From Bacteroidota bacterium (lineage in GTDB: Bacteria; Bacteroidota; Bacteroidia; NS11-12g; UBA955), in NCBI GenBank assembly GCA_005798825.1, contig SYIL01000009.1, positions 1-47,752 of the forward strand: 47,752 nucleotides of DNA, given 5' to 3'. Within the stretch, counting starts at the first letter, position 1; each line of letters begins with the position of its first letter. Below the pieces are notes generated by a model that saw only the letters and a program-made list of their open reading frames with translations, had not been told where the DNA came from and searched no databases. A program made the position numbers and the translations under genes. Of this stretch, positions 1 through 11,077 are shown piece by piece.

Positions 1-224
<224 letters not shown>

Positions 225-240
225 GAACCAAACATTAGTC

Positions 241-3200
241 ATGCAAATTCAAAAGAAAATACAAAAACAAGGAAGTAATTTTAGTAAGATTCGCATCTCA
301 CTTGCTTCACCTGAAAGCATATTGCGCCGAAGTTTTGGCGAGGTTATTAAACCTGAAACAATCAATTACCGCAGTTACAAGCCAGAAATGGGAGGTCTTT
401 TTTGCGAGAGAATTTTTGGTCCCATCAAGGATTTTGAATGTCATTGTGGAAAATACAAACGCATCCGATACAAAGGGATTGTTTGTGATCGATGCGGGGT
501 TGAGGTAACCGAGAAAAAAGTGCGAAGAGAGAGAATGGGACATATTAATTTGGTGGTTCCCATTGCCCATATTTGGTATTTCCGTTCTTTACCCAATAAA
601 ATTGGATACCTATTGGGTATACCCACCAAGAAACTCGACATGGTAATTTACTATGAGCGCTATGTAGTTGTTCAAACAGGTCCTGTAAGCAATGTCAATT
701 ATTTGGATTTGCTGACCGAAGAAGAGTATTTAGATATTGTCGATGCATTGCCAAAGGAAAATCAAGCACTGGACAATGCAGATCCCAACAAATTTGTTGC
801 CATGATGGGAGCCAGTGCCTTGGAAGAATTGTTAAATCGAATCAATTTAGATACCCTTGGCTATGAATTGCGTAACCAAGCGTCGACCGAGACATCCCAG
901 CAAAGAAAACAAGAAGCATTAAAACGTCTGAAAGTAATTGAGAGCTTCCGTGGTGCACAGTTTACAGGTGAAAATCGTCCTTCGTGGATGATTATGAAAA
1001 TGTTGCCGGTGATACCACCCGAATTACGCCCATTGGTGCCTTTGGAAGGCGGTCGCTTTGCAACTTCAGATTTAAATGATTTGTATCGCCGTGTTATCAT
1101 TCGCAACAATCGCTTAAAACGATTGGTCGAGATCAAAGCACCAGAAGTAATTTTGCGCAACGAAAAACGAATGTTGCAGGAGGCTGTGGATTCTCTGCTC
1201 GACAATACCCGTAGAGCCAGTGCAGTGAAGAGTGAGGGAAACAGACCTTTAAAATCTTTGAGCGATATGCTGAAAGGAAAGCAAGGTAGATTCCGTCAAA
1301 ATTTATTGGGAAAGCGTGTGGATTATTCTGGTCGTTCCGTAATAGTGGTTGGACCTACGCTTAAATTGAATGAATGTGGTTTGCCCAAAAGTATGGCTGC
1401 TGAATTGTTTAAGCCTTTTATTATCCGTAAATTGATTGAGCGTGGCATTGTCAAAACAGTTAAAACTGCAAAAAAGATTGTCGAGAAGAAAGATCCTATT
1501 ATTTGGGATATTCTTGAAAATATTTTGAAGGGACATCCCGTATTGTTGAATCGTGCACCTACGCTTCACAGATTGGGTATTCAAGCGTTTCAGCCCAAGT
1601 TGATTGAAGGCAAGGCAATTCAGTTGCATCCTCTGGTTTGTGCAGGTTTCAATGCCGATTTTGACGGTGACCAAATGGCTGTCCATGTTCCTTTGGGAAA
1701 TGCGGCAGTTACCGAGGCTCAATTGTTGATGTTGGCTTCACACAATATACTAAATCCAGCCAATGGATCTCCTATCACTGTGCCTTCCCAAGACATGATA
1801 TTGGGATTGTACTACATTACCAAAGAAAGAAAATCCACCCCCGAACATCCTATTATTGGAGAGGGGTTGAGATTCTATGGTTCAGAAGAAGCGATTATTG
1901 CCTATAACGAAGGCCGTGCCGCCTTGCACTCTAAAGTAAAATGTAAGGTTACGATTTTGGAAAATGGGGCATTGGTTGATAAAATTATTGATACCACAAT
2001 TGGTAGAATCATCTTTAACCAGGTTGTTCCCCGTGAAGTTGGATACATAAATGAATTGCTGAAGAAGAAAAATTTGCGGGAAATAATTACCAATATTATT
2101 CGATTCAGTGGGGTTGCTGCAGCTGCAGATTTCTTAGACAATATCAAAAATTTAGGATTTCACTACGCATTCAAAGGCGGATTGAGTTTTAACCTCAGCT
2201 ACGTTAAAATACCCGTTGAAAAAGAAGGACTGGTAAATAAAGCCATTGAAGAAGTTATGGAAATCAAATCTAACGCAGATATGGGATTCATCACAAACAA
2301 TGAGCGATACAACCAAGTAATTGATTTGTGGACACGTGTAAACAATCATTTGGCGCGTATTTTAATTAACGATTTGCAAAATGAAGACCAAGGGTTCAAC
2401 CCCATCTTCATGATGTTGGATTCTGGCGCCCGTGGATCAAAAGAGCAAATTCGACAGTTAGGGGGTATGCGTGGTTTGATGGCTAAGCCCCAGAAAAACA
2501 GTGGTAGTTCTGGTGGTGATACCATAGAAAATCCGATTATATCAAACTTTAAAGAAGGTTTGAATGTATTGGAATATTTCGTGTCAACCCACGGTGCACG
2601 TAAAGGGTTGGCTGATACAGCCTTGAAAACTGCTGACGCAGGCTATTTAACCCGTCGCTTACACGATGTGGCGCAGGATGTTGTAATCACCGATCCTGAT
2701 TGCGGTACATTGAGGGGTATTTCGATGAGTGCATTCATGAGTAATGATGAAATTACGGAGTCTTTGTACGAACGGATTTTGGGTAGAACCTCATTGGATG
2801 ACGTATACCATCCCAAAACAGGTGAACTCATAATCAAAGGAGGCATAGAATTAACGGAGCAAATTTCAAAAGCCATTGAAGACGCCGGTATCGAAGAATT
2901 GGAAATTCGCTCTGTATTGACTTGCGAAAATCTCAATGGTGTATGTGCTGCATGTTATGGCAGAAATTTGGCAACAGGAAGAATGGTTCAAGAGGGAGAA
3001 TCGGCCGGTGTTATCGCTGCCCAATCTATTGGAGAACCAGGAACGCAGTTAACATTAAGGACTTTCCATACAGGGGGTGCTGCAATGAATATCGCCGCAG
3101 ACAATACCTTAACTACCAAATATGAAGGCGCTGTGAGTTTTGATGGTATGCGTACTGTAACAAAATTCGATACCGACGAAAGTGGGAATGCAAAAAACAG

Positions 3201-4548
3201 TGAAATCGTGTTGGGCCGTTCGGGTGAAGTGCGTATTCTAGACCCTAAATCAAAAACAGTCATCACCAGTTACAATATTCCCTATGGTGCTATTTTATTG
3301 GTAAAAGAAGCACAGAAAGTAAAAAAAGGCGATGTGATGTGTACTTGGGATCCTTTCAACACACTCATTATTTCAGATATTGATGGCAAGACCCTTTACG
3401 AAAATATTGTTGAAGGTGTTAACATGCGCGAAGAAGGTGATGACCAAACTGGTCTTTCCGAGTTGGTTATCATTGAAAGCCGTGATAAAACTATGGTTCC
3501 TCAGTTTCGTGTAGAGGGGGGAGATGAAGTTACCAAAATATTCAATATGCCAGTTGGGGCTATTCTTGTTGCCAAAAATGGCAATGTTGTCAAAGCGGGT
3601 GATATTTTGGCAAAGATTCCCCGTTCTGCTACCCGAACAAGAGATATTACTGGGGGTCTGCCACGTGTAACTGAGTTATTCGAAGCAAGGAATCCGTCTA
3701 ATCCTGCTGTTGTTGCAGAGATTGATGGTGTGGTGTCTTATGGAATTTCCAAACGGGGTAACCAAGAAATCATTATTACTTCAAAAGATGAAGAAGTGAA
3801 ACATTATCAAGTGCCATTGTCGAAACATATTTTGGTTCACGATGGTGATTATGTAAGAGCTGGACATCCTTTGAGTGATGGTGCAATTACGCCCCAGGAT
3901 ATTTTGCGTATTGAAGGACCTGCCTCTGTTCAACGCTATGTTTTGAATGGTATTCAAGAGGTATATCGTTTGCAGGGTGTAACCATCAACGACAAACATA
4001 TCGAAGTAATCGTTCGTCAGATGATGCAAAAAATGGAAATTGTTGATCCTGGAGATACCCGCTTTTTAGAAGCAGAAATCGTTGATCGGTGGTCTTTACG
4101 CAAAGAGAATGACAATATTTGGGACAAAAAATTTGTTACAGATTCGGGTGATAGTGCTGAAATGCATGCGGGTCAGATTGTTGGTTTGAAAGACTTACGT
4201 CAGGAGAATAGTGCCATGCGTCGTCAAGACAAGAAACTGGTTCAATACCGCAACGCATCTTCTGCCACTGCAACCCCAATTCTTCAAGGAATCACGCGTG
4301 CGTCTTTAGGAACCCAGAGTTTCATGAGTGCTGCATCGTTCCAAGAAACCACCAAAGTCTTGAATGAGGCTGCTATTTCTGGTAAGATTGATGAGCTGAA
4401 AGGCTTAAAAGAAAACGTAATTGTAGGGCATTTGATTCCTGCAGGAACGGGTTTAAAAAAGTTTGATCAATTAATTACCGGATCCAAAGAAGAATACGAG
4501 CGACTTTTGGCAGCCAAGTACGAGGAAGCCGAGGAGGAAGCACAGTAA
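241..4548 (+). CDS. rpoC: DNA-directed RNA polymerase subunit beta'
   Basis: The 1,435-residue product has the usual length for Bacteroidota beta'. It forms the catalytic core of RNA polymerase with beta. The N-terminal zinc site (CHCG...CDRCG, about residues 67-85) is intact. The active-site magnesium loop [12 protein letters not shown] lies at about 471-482, and a second cysteine cluster (DPDCGT near 820, then [13 protein letters not shown] near 895-910) supplies the C-terminal zinc site. The start ATG follows the rpoB stop by 16 bases with no Shine-Dalgarno sequence, so it is probably read from the rpoB transcript. A strong intrinsic terminator begins 25 bases after the stop and ends the operon here. 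Nothing looks degraded. Confidence 0.99.
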   Translation: MQIQKKIQKQGSNFSKIRISLASPESILRRSFGEVIKPETINYRSYKPEMGGLFCERIFGPIKDFECHCGKYKRIRYKGIVCDRCGVEVTEKKVRRERMGHINLVVPIAHIWYFRSLPNKIGYLLGIPTKKLDMVIYYERYVVVQTGPVSNVNYLDLLTEEEYLDIVDALPKENQALDNADPNKFVAMMGASALEELLNRINLDTLGYELRNQASTETSQQRKQEALKRLKVIESFRGAQFTGENRPSWMIMKMLPVIPPELRPLVPLEGGRFATSDLNDLYRRVIIRNNRLKRLVEIKAPEVILRNEKRMLQEAVDSLLDNTRRASAVKSEGNRPLKSLSDMLKGKQGRFRQNLLGKRVDYSGRSVIVVGPTLKLNECGLPKSMAAELFKPFIIRKLIERGIVKTVKTAKKIVEKKDPIIWDILENILKGHPVLLNRAPTLHRLGIQAFQPKLIEGKAIQLHPLVCAGFNADFDGDQMAVHVPLGNAAVTEAQLLMLASHNILNPANGSPITVPSQDMILGLYYITKERKSTPEHPIIGEGLRFYGSEEAIIAYNEGRAALHSKVKCKVTILENGALVDKIIDTTIGRIIFNQVVPREVGYINELLKKKNLREIITNIIRFSGVAAAADFLDNIKNLGFHYAFKGGLSFNLSYVKIPVEKEGLVNKAIEEVMEIKSNADMGFITNNERYNQVIDLWTRVNNHLARILINDLQNEDQGFNPIFMMLDSGARGSKEQIRQLGGMRGLMAKPQKNSGSSGGDTIENPIISNFKEGLNVLEYFVSTHGARKGLADTALKTADAGYLTRRLHDVAQDVVITDPDCGTLRGISMSAFMSNDEITESLYERILGRTSLDDVYHPKTGELIIKGGIELTEQISKAIEDAGIEELEIRSVLTCENLNGVCAACYGRNLATGRMVQEGESAGVIAAQSIGEPGTQLTLRTFHTGGAAMNIAADNTLTTKYEGAVSFDGMRTVTKFDTDESGNAKNSEIVLGRSGEVRILDPKSKTVITSYNIPYGAILLVKEAQKVKKGDVMCTWDPFNTLIISDIDGKTLYENIVEGVNMREEGDDQTGLSELVIIESRDKTMVPQFRVEGGDEVTKIFNMPVGAILVAKNGNVVKAGDILAKIPRSATRTRDITGGLPRVTELFEARNPSNPAVVAEIDGVVSYGISKRGNQEIIITSKDEEVKHYQVPLSKHILVHDGDYVRAGHPLSDGAITPQDILRIEGPASVQRYVLNGIQEVYRLQGVTINDKHIEVIVRQMMQKMEIVDPGDTRFLEAEIVDRWSLRKENDNIWDKKFVTDSGDSAEMHAGQIVGLKDLRQENSAMRRQDKKLVQYRNASSATATPILQGITRASLGTQSFMSAASFQETTKVLNEAAISGKIDELKGLKENVIVGHLIPAGTGLKKFDQLITGSKEEYERLLAAKYEEAEEEAQ

Positions 4549-4572
4549 TTTTCATTGAATTTTTTCAAAAAA

Positions 4573-4599
4573 GGCGGCCATAAAGGCCGCCTTTTTTTT
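4573..4599 (+). terminator. intrinsic terminator after rpoC
   Basis: A perfect 7-bp GC-only stem (GGCGGCC / GGCCGCC) with a five-base ATAAA loop is followed by eight T residues. It lies 25 bases past the rpoC stop. A run of A residues just before the stem means it could also act on minus-strand transcripts from the convergent ABC transporter gene. Confidence 0.93.
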
Positions 4600-4697
4600 G
4601 CACAACCAAATTCAAGTTTTGATGCAAGCGATTAAAAAATTATAAAATCAAAAAAAATACTCATGGGTGACAAATTTTTGGCAAACCGAATTTGGTC

Positions 4698-6446
4698 CTA
4701 GTACAATATGGAATGCAAATTTGCATAATGACCTCCTGCTGCCAATAAATGGCCATGAGTTCCCCGTTCAATAATTTTCCCTTTTTCGAGTACCAGAATT
4801 TCATCTGCTTTGACTATTGTGCTGAGTCTATGGGCAATAACAATGGCAGTTCGGTTTTCCAATAATCGATCAATTGCACGTTGAATTAATTGCTCGGTTT
4901 CTGTATCAATAGAACTGGTGGCTTCATCCAATAAAATAATGCGTGGATCAAATGCCAAGGCTCGAATAAAACTAATTAACTGTCTTTGACCCAAAGACAA
5001 TGTCATTCCCCGTTCCATCACATTGTACTCAAACCCGCCAGGCAGATTTTCGATAAATGAATAGGCGCCAATGGAGCGAGCAGCGTCAATCATTTTCTGA
5101 CTGTCAATTTTGTCGCTATGCAAACGAATATTGTCGTTGATGCTTCCACTGAATAAGAAAACATCTTGCAAAACCAGCGCGATTTGCTGCCTGACGGAAA
5201 CAATATTCATGCTTTGGATAGGCAGGCCATCCAACAATATTTCTCCCTTTTGATGGGTGTAGAGCTGGTTTACCAAACTGACGATACTGGTTTTACCACT
5301 GCCAGTGGATCCAATAATTGCCATTGTTTTTCCGGCCTTTAAATGGAAAGAAATATCTTTTAGTACCCAATTCTCTTTTTGATATGCCAGCCAAACACCC
5401 TCAAATTTTAAATCGCCCTCTAAAATAGGGGATCTTTTTTCGGGTGAATGCTCTATGTTTTCATTATCATCAATGAGTTTAAATATGCGTTCAGCGGCGA
5501 CAATCCCCATTTGGATATTATTGAACCTGTCTGCAATGGCCCTAATGGGCCTAAAAAATAGATTTATGAACATGATAAACGCTGTTAGTTCTCCAAATTC
5601 GATGGTTCCTTTTACCAAAGAACCACTCCCGTACCAGATAATCATCGCAAAACAGACAGCAACCAAAACCTCAACAATTGGGAAGAAAATGGCGTAATAA
5701 TAGATGCTTCGAATATTTGCATCGCGGTGAGATTGATTGATTGAATCAAATCTTCTTTTTTCTTCTTTTTCGCGGTTGAACAATTGAACAATTTGCATGC
5801 CTGTAATTCGCTCTTGTAAAAAAGCATTGATTCTGGCTACTTGGCTTCTTACATCTTGAAATGTATCACGTATTCCCTTCCTAAATCGATTGGCAGCAAA
5901 AAGGAGTATCGGAAGTACCGACAAAGTGATGAATGTTAATGTTGTATCCATATAAAACATGCAAGCCAAAATCACAACGATTTGAACAATATCTCCTGCA
6001 ACGGTAATAATCCCTGCTGAAAATAAATCGGTAATGGTTTGTATATCGCTTATGGATCGTGTAACGGCAGTTCCAACTGGGGTTTTGTCGTAGAATGACA
6101 ATTTCAATCTGATCAAATGGTCATAGACATATTGTCGAAGTTTAACAATTACCGATTGGGCAATACTTTCGGAGAGATAGGAATTTGTAAATCCTAAAAC
6201 AGCTTGTAAAAGTAGCCATCCCAATAAAAACAGAGCCCATTTGTCTAGGAATTGAAATTGTTTGGGAATAATAACAGAATCGATGATTGTTTTATAAATA
6301 TAGGGCTGAAAAGCAGTAACAATGCTTTGCAAAATTGTCAGTAAAACAGCCAATATAATCCAGTGTCTTTGGAATTTTGCCAATCCAAGGATGCGCCTAA
6401 AAAGAATCCATTCATGGATTTTGGAATTCGCTGTAGACTTACTCAT
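4698..6446 (-). CDS. ABC transporter, fused permease and ATPase (MsbA/MdlB-like exporter)
   Basis: The 582-residue half-transporter has an N-terminal six-helix membrane domain (about residues 30-310) and a C-terminal ATPase domain. Walker A (GSTGSGKTS, about 376), the signature LSLGQ (about 480), Walker B IILLDEATSS (about 502) and the switch histidine in AHRLST (about 537) are all intact. It would work as a dimer in the inner membrane and export a lipid, peptide or drug; the substrate cannot be read from the sequence. ATG at 6446 is preferred over the TTG immediately before it. The gene is divergent from the deoxynucleoside kinase and converges on rpoC, so it is probably a single-gene unit. 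Confidence 0.9.
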   Translation of the reverse strand: MSKSTANSKIHEWILFRRILGLAKFQRHWIILAVLLTILQSIVTAFQPYIYKTIIDSVIIPKQFQFLDKWALFLLGWLLLQAVLGFTNSYLSESIAQSVIVKLRQYVYDHLIRLKLSFYDKTPVGTAVTRSISDIQTITDLFSAGIITVAGDIVQIVVILACMFYMDTTLTFITLSVLPILLFAANRFRKGIRDTFQDVRSQVARINAFLQERITGMQIVQLFNREKEEKRRFDSINQSHRDANIRSIYYYAIFFPIVEVLVAVCFAMIIWYGSGSLVKGTIEFGELTAFIMFINLFFRPIRAIADRFNNIQMGIVAAERIFKLIDDNENIEHSPEKRSPILEGDLKFEGVWLAYQKENWVLKDISFHLKAGKTMAIIGSTGSGKTSIVSLVNQLYTHQKGEILLDGLPIQSMNIVSVRQQIALVLQDVFLFSGSINDNIRLHSDKIDSQKMIDAARSIGAYSFIENLPGGFEYNVMERGMTLSLGQRQLISFIRALAFDPRIILLDEATSSIDTETEQLIQRAIDRLLENRTAIVIAHRLSTIVKADEILVLEKGKIIERGTHGHLLAAGGHYANLHSILY

Positions 6447-6583
6447 CAATTGTCTGCGAAATTACGTCCAAACCTCCATTTTCTTCTCAAACCTCCCCCA
6501 TTTTTATTGGGTATTGCGATTGTGTAAAACTTTTGTTTGCCAATGATTAGTAACGGGGTGCCTCACCTATGTAATATTGCAGT

Positions 6584-7201
6584 ATGGCTAAGCATATTGC
6601 TATTGCGGGAAACATCGGCGCGGGAAAAACCACCCTTACACATTTGTTGTCTAAACACTATGGCTGGGATATGCAACTTGAAGATATGGACGACAATCCG
6701 TATATATCTGATTTTTATGAAGACATGCAACGCTGGAGTTTTAACCTTCAGGTATATTTTCTCAAGGCGCGTTGGAAAAATATTCAGGCGCTGCGTCTTG
6801 GAAAGAAAACAGTTATTCAAGACCGAACCATTTATGAAGATGCTCATATTTTTGCACCCAATTTACATGCAATGGGCCTGATGAGTACCCGTGATTATGA
6901 AAATTACAAGGATTTATTCGATACCATAAGCAATCAGATAGAATCCCCGGATTTGCTTATCTATTTGCGAGCAGGTATTCCAAAATTGGTTCATCAAATT
7001 CAAATGCGTGGAAGAGATTATGAAGATTCTATTCGGTTAGACTACCTCAAGCGGTTGAATGAAAGATATGAAGCTTGGATTAGCAATTACAAAGGTAAAT
7101 TGTTGATTTTCAATGTTGATGATATTGATTTTCAAGAGAAACCGGCGGATGCTGCTGAAATTATACAGCAAGTAGAGGGTGCCTTGAACGGATTGTTCTA
7201 A
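6584..7201 (+). CDS. deoxynucleoside kinase
   Basis: The 205-residue protein belongs to the dNK/dGK family, which phosphorylates deoxynucleosides in the cytoplasm for salvage. The P-loop GNIGAGKTT is at residues 9-17, the DRTIYED motif (the family's DR[ST] catalytic loop) at about 80-86, and the arginine-rich lid segment QMRGRDYE at about 140. Base specificity (dA, dG or dC) cannot be told. An AT-rich box TAATATTG, one base off the phylum's TAnnTTTG promoter box, ends about six bases before the ATG. The stop codon TAA overlaps the ATG of the next gene by one base, so translation is coupled to the BatA-like gene. Confidence 0.88.
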   Translation: MAKHIAIAGNIGAGKTTLTHLLSKHYGWDMQLEDMDDNPYISDFYEDMQRWSFNLQVYFLKARWKNIQALRLGKKTVIQDRTIYEDAHIFAPNLHAMGLMSTRDYENYKDLFDTISNQIESPDLLIYLRAGIPKLVHQIQMRGRDYEDSIRLDYLKRLNERYEAWISNYKGKLLIFNVDDIDFQEKPADAAEIIQQVEGALNGLF

Positions 7202-9252
7202 TGCATTTTCAACAACAAAATATGCTTTGGGGCTTGCTTTTGTTGGCCATTCCATTGTTTATCCATCTTTTTCAATTTCACCAAACAAAGATTATTTTTT
7301 TCCCTGGGGTTTTTCGTTTAACGCAACAATTACAACAATCGCGTCGCCAAAAGAAAACCGAACATCTGCTGGTTTTGCTTTTTAGGTGTTTGGGCATTGT
7401 TTGCTTGGTTTTTGCTTTTGCGATGCCATCTTGTACAGACACTAATAGCAGTAATAAGGCCCAGTTAAACAGGATAGTGGTCTTGTTTGACAACGGACTA
7501 TCGATGAATGTGCGCAATGAAGAGGGTTTGATCATGGAACAAGCCCGAAATCAGTTGAGGGATATGTTGGGCGCATTAAATGAAGAATCTAAGGTGATGT
7601 TGCTCACCCAAGATCCATTGCTGTTAAAACAGTGGACCTCCCCATCCCAACTCATTTCTATAATTGATACCCTGAATGTTGTTGACCAACAGGTTCAATG
7701 GAATGACTGGTTGACACAGGTAGATGGCATTAGCAAGGAGCTAGCAGCTGAACCTATTTCAGCAGTCGTTTTTAGTGATGCCCAGACCTCTTTCTTGGGA
7801 GATATACCCCTTGTGCCACAAAACAAAGCTATCGATTGGCATTTTGTGCAATTCGATTTGGAACCAAATCCTGGATTGAGTCAGGGGATTCAAACTGGGA
7901 ATTTGTCTATTGATTCTGCTTGGTACGTAACACAATGGGAGGGGAATAATCAAGGCAATGAATTGGTGGCGCGCATCGCAAATTATAGTGATGCTGAATT
8001 GGATGCTTCAGTGTCACTTCGCTCTGAAGGATATACATTACAGGTTCGTTCCATAACACTTTTGCCAAGGGCGGTCAGAGATGTTGTGTTTATATTGCCC
8101 AGCAATAAATTACACCAGCCTTTGCAATTGCAGTTAGAACCCGATGCGTTTGCGTATGACAATACATTGATGATTCACCCCATTGCTGATTGGTCAATGC
8201 AGGTAGGAATAATTGGATCACACCCTGCATTTGATGCTTTTTTTTTGGCACAACCCCTTTTGAAAAAGTACCCAATTGGCTTTCCAATGAAGGAGGTCGA
8301 GTTGGGTCAATGTCAGGCATTGGTAATGATTGGAAATCCCGTATTGGGAGTATCTGATCAAGGAAAATTAAGCCAATTCATGTCTGATGGGAAAACAGTG
8401 ATTCAGGTTTTAAAGGATGTAACCGTATCGAATGAATTGCACACGGTTATAGGTAATATTCGGGGAAAATGGAATGCCACCCCACAACGCATTGCAATGG
8501 GGGGATTGTCGCATCCACTTTTTGAAAATATTTTTTCTGGGTCACTTAGTGATAAAACACAACTCCCTTCGATCGAAGGATATTTTGAATTACAAGATCT
8601 TTCCGATTTTGAATCAGTATTACAACTCGAGGGAGGGCAATCACTATTCATAAATCGTACACAAGGCAGTGGAAGTTACTGGCTATGGCTGAGTGACTTT
8701 AGCAAAGGGAGTCAAAACCTATTGAATTCATCTTGGTTTTTGCCCATATTCACACAGGTAATTGCTTCAAAAGCAATTGGGGATCGCAGTTTGTATGGAA
8801 TTATGCATAGCAAGTCCCTTATGGCATTGCCCGCCGATATCGATTTCGACGAACGGGCTGCTTCGCTTAGCGCAAAGGGCGAGTTACATTTGGTTGATTT
8901 GCAACAGAATGCAAGCGGTCAAAAAGCAATGTATATCGGACCCGAACCCACAAAACCGGGATATTATTACCTTAAGTCGCCCAAAATGTCTGATTCGATT
9001 CTATTGGCATTCAACCATACCCGCTCAGAGTCTGATTTGCGCAGTATAGAAAATTGGCCCAAGGGATTTGATGGCATTTCTGGTAGGTGGAAGCACCTTC
9101 AATCAAAAAGTCTTAAGTCTATTTTAGACAATGATGCATTAAACGTTCTTTGGCGCTTGTTTATATGGGCTGCTGCCTTTTTCTTCGCACTAGAAGTTGC
9201 GTTGCTTGTGTACCGCGAAAAAATTAAAAGAAAAGAGCTTCCTCAACCATGA
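7201..9252 (+). CDS. BatA/aerotolerance-regulator N-terminal domain membrane protein
   Basis: The 683-residue protein starts with the hallmark of the BatA N-terminal family: a hydrophobic helix (LLLLAIPLFIHLF), a short basic loop with QTKIIFFPGVFRL, a basic segment (QQSRRQKK) and a second helix (residues about 55-78). A VWA-like or periplasmic domain follows (FDNGLSMNVRNEEG near 98 resembles a degenerate DxSxS-type loop). A final helix lies near 650-670 before a basic cytoplasmic tail. The bulk should be periplasmic. The function of this family in Bacteroidota is not established. It overlaps the kinase gene by one base and the dihydroorotase-like gene by four (ATGA), the signature of a co-translated operon. 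Confidence 0.8.
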   Translation: MHFQQQNMLWGLLLLAIPLFIHLFQFHQTKIIFFPGVFRLTQQLQQSRRQKKTEHLLVLLFRCLGIVCLVFAFAMPSCTDTNSSNKAQLNRIVVLFDNGLSMNVRNEEGLIMEQARNQLRDMLGALNEESKVMLLTQDPLLLKQWTSPSQLISIIDTLNVVDQQVQWNDWLTQVDGISKELAAEPISAVVFSDAQTSFLGDIPLVPQNKAIDWHFVQFDLEPNPGLSQGIQTGNLSIDSAWYVTQWEGNNQGNELVARIANYSDAELDASVSLRSEGYTLQVRSITLLPRAVRDVVFILPSNKLHQPLQLQLEPDAFAYDNTLMIHPIADWSMQVGIIGSHPAFDAFFLAQPLLKKYPIGFPMKEVELGQCQALVMIGNPVLGVSDQGKLSQFMSDGKTVIQVLKDVTVSNELHTVIGNIRGKWNATPQRIAMGGLSHPLFENIFSGSLSDKTQLPSIEGYFELQDLSDFESVLQLEGGQSLFINRTQGSGSYWLWLSDFSKGSQNLLNSSWFLPIFTQVIASKAIGDRSLYGIMHSKSLMALPADIDFDERAASLSAKGELHLVDLQQNASGQKAMYIGPEPTKPGYYYLKSPKMSDSILLAFNHTRSESDLRSIENWPKGFDGISGRWKHLQSKSLKSILDNDALNVLWRLFIWAAAFFFALEVALLVYREKIKRKELPQP

Positions 9253-10523
9253 GTCATACACTGTTATTGCAAAATGCCAAATTGTTTTCCCCCAAACATG
9301 GTCTTCATGACAAAGTTGTTGAAATTTTGGTAAAAAACGGCCTGATTGAGGCATTGGGCGAAGGTCTGGGTATGGCTGCCAGCGAACTCATCGATTGTGA
9401 GGGTGCGTATGTTTCGGCAGGATGGTTTGATGGGTTTGGAGTATGTCCTGATCCCGGAGAGCCCTGGAAAGAAAGTTTGCAATCCTACGCAAATGCGGCA
9501 CAACAGGGGGGGTTTGTTCAGGCTGCAGCTTTGTGTGGTTCATCTCCCAAACCCGACAACGAATCGGTTATTGCCCAGGTATTGCAGGTTGGTAGTAACC
9601 TAAGGGCAGAAATATTGCCAATAGGGCATGCGACAATTCAGGGCGACGCCAAAGAAATGTCCGAAGTACACGAAATGTACAAAGCGGGGGCTGTTGCTTT
9701 TACAGATGGTATTCGGTGCAGTGCTTCAGTAGGTCTTCGATACAAAATCATGCAGTACACCCAATCGCTTTCTCTAAATTATCTCCATTTTCCTTACCAG
9801 AAAGCCCTGTCTCCAGATGGCATAATTCATGAAGGGATATTGAATGCCAGTTTGGGAATGAAAGGTATTCCATCCATTGCTGAGACTATTGAATTACTGG
9901 CTGATATTGAAATCGCCAAATACCTCAACACACCGCTGCGGGTAATGGGAATTAGTTGTTCTGAGAGTGTCTCCTTGATTCGAGAATCCAAAAAAGCGGG
10001 ATTGGAGATTTATGCGGCAGTTCCCGTTATGAATATTTTGTATACCGATGAAGCATTGTTGGACTTTGATGAGAATTTTAAATTATTGCCGCCACTGCGC
10101 AGTGAAAATGACCGTAAATCGCTTCTTTTGGGTTTGTTGGATGGAACATTAGATGCGGTTGTTAGCAATCACCATCCAGAAGATGTTGAATCAAAAAAGA
10201 TAGAATTTGATTATTCTGCCTGGGGCGCAAATACCTTGGCACAAGTTTTTCCAATGATGTGTAAGGCCTTTGAAAATGAAAACCCAGAAAATTGGATTCC
10301 TCTTTTATACAAGGGAAGCCGAACTTTTCTTGGTCTGCCCGAACACGATATTTATGTTGGTGCAGAGGCAAATTTTACCCTTTTCAGCATCGATGGATCA
10401 TATTCAGCCAATGAACAACAGAACAAAAGCAAGGCCTATAATTTGCCCAGCCCCAATGCAATATTGAAGGGTTGTGTATTGGGGACCATTCGGAAAGGGT
10501 GTTACATGAAGAATGATGATTAA
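9249..10523 (+). CDS. dihydroorotase-like amidohydrolase, probably non-catalytic
   Basis: The 424-residue protein has the amidohydrolase fold of class I dihydroorotases. An N-terminal beta-sandwich segment leads into VSAGWFDGFGVCPDPG, which aligns with the family's PGFIDxHxHxRDPG, and DAVVSNHHPED near 300-310 aligns with the later metal/catalytic segment. The two metal-binding histidines of the HxH motif are missing (FDGFGV), so hydrolysis of dihydroorotate is unlikely. Non-catalytic homologues (PyrC') that support aspartate transcarbamoylase are known in other bacteria; that role here is inference. It overlaps the BatA-like gene by four bases and the DUF4199 gene by eleven, and so sits in the middle of a co-translated run. 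Confidence 0.75.
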   Translation: MSHTLLLQNAKLFSPKHGLHDKVVEILVKNGLIEALGEGLGMAASELIDCEGAYVSAGWFDGFGVCPDPGEPWKESLQSYANAAQQGGFVQAAALCGSSPKPDNESVIAQVLQVGSNLRAEILPIGHATIQGDAKEMSEVHEMYKAGAVAFTDGIRCSASVGLRYKIMQYTQSLSLNYLHFPYQKALSPDGIIHEGILNASLGMKGIPSIAETIELLADIEIAKYLNTPLRVMGISCSESVSLIRESKKAGLEIYAAVPVMNILYTDEALLDFDENFKLLPPLRSENDRKSLLLGLLDGTLDAVVSNHHPEDVESKKIEFDYSAWGANTLAQVFPMMCKAFENENPENWIPLLYKGSRTFLGLPEHDIYVGAEANFTLFSIDGSYSANEQQNKSKAYNLPSPNAILKGCVLGTIRKGCYMKNDD

Positions 10524-11076
10524 AAGAATTGAAATATTTTTTGCAAATCCTTCGGTATACCAAGGAATATTGGCAGGATTTTTTTTGTTTGTTGCCAAAA
10601 TAATCGTTTATCTAACCCATCATTGGGAATATCGTTTTTTACCTATATTCACTTTTTGCTCATTTTTAATCATTTTGGCTGCCATGATTTTGGGTTCTCA
10701 GTCAGACCGCAAGAAGGCAGAAGAAAATACCTATTTCTACAAACAGGCACTTTTGAGTTGCTTGAGGGCGGTTTCTTTTGCCGTTATTATTGGAATTTTC
10801 GCAGATTTTGTGTTGTATAACTTTGTGGATGCTTCATTGGTTTCCCAAAGTAAAACCATAATGATAGAACAGATAAAAGAAGGTTTCAGTAAGGCCAAAT
10901 TAATTTCAAATAGTAAGTTGGATTTTTTGATATACGAAATACGCAAATCTTCGATGGATACTTTCTCCGATTATCTTTTGGGACTACCAGGCTTGATTTT
11001 TTCAAATATGATTTTTGGTTTGGTTGTTGCCCGCATTATGCGGGTAAAAAAAATAACGCATTGGATTGACCAATAA
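10513..11076 (+). CDS. DUF4199-like integral membrane protein
   Basis: The 187-residue product has four predicted hydrophobic segments: about residues 14-34, 42-62, 85-110 and 155-175. A charged soluble stretch between helices three and four contains EQIKEGFSK. Pattern and length fit the DUF4199 family, which is common in Bacteroidota next to glycosyltransferase or dihydroorotase-like genes. No biochemical role is known. The ATG overlaps the end of the dihydroorotase-like gene by 11 bases and the stop is one base before the next ATG, so expression depends on the upstream operon. Confidence 0.7.
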   Translation: MMIKRIEIFFANPSVYQGILAGFFLFVAKIIVYLTHHWEYRFLPIFTFCSFLIILAAMILGSQSDRKKAEENTYFYKQALLSCLRAVSFAVIIGIFADFVLYNFVDASLVSQSKTIMIEQIKEGFSKAKLISNSKLDFLIYEIRKSSMDTFSDYLLGLPGLIFSNMIFGLVVARIMRVKKITHWIDQ

Positions 11077-11077
11077 G

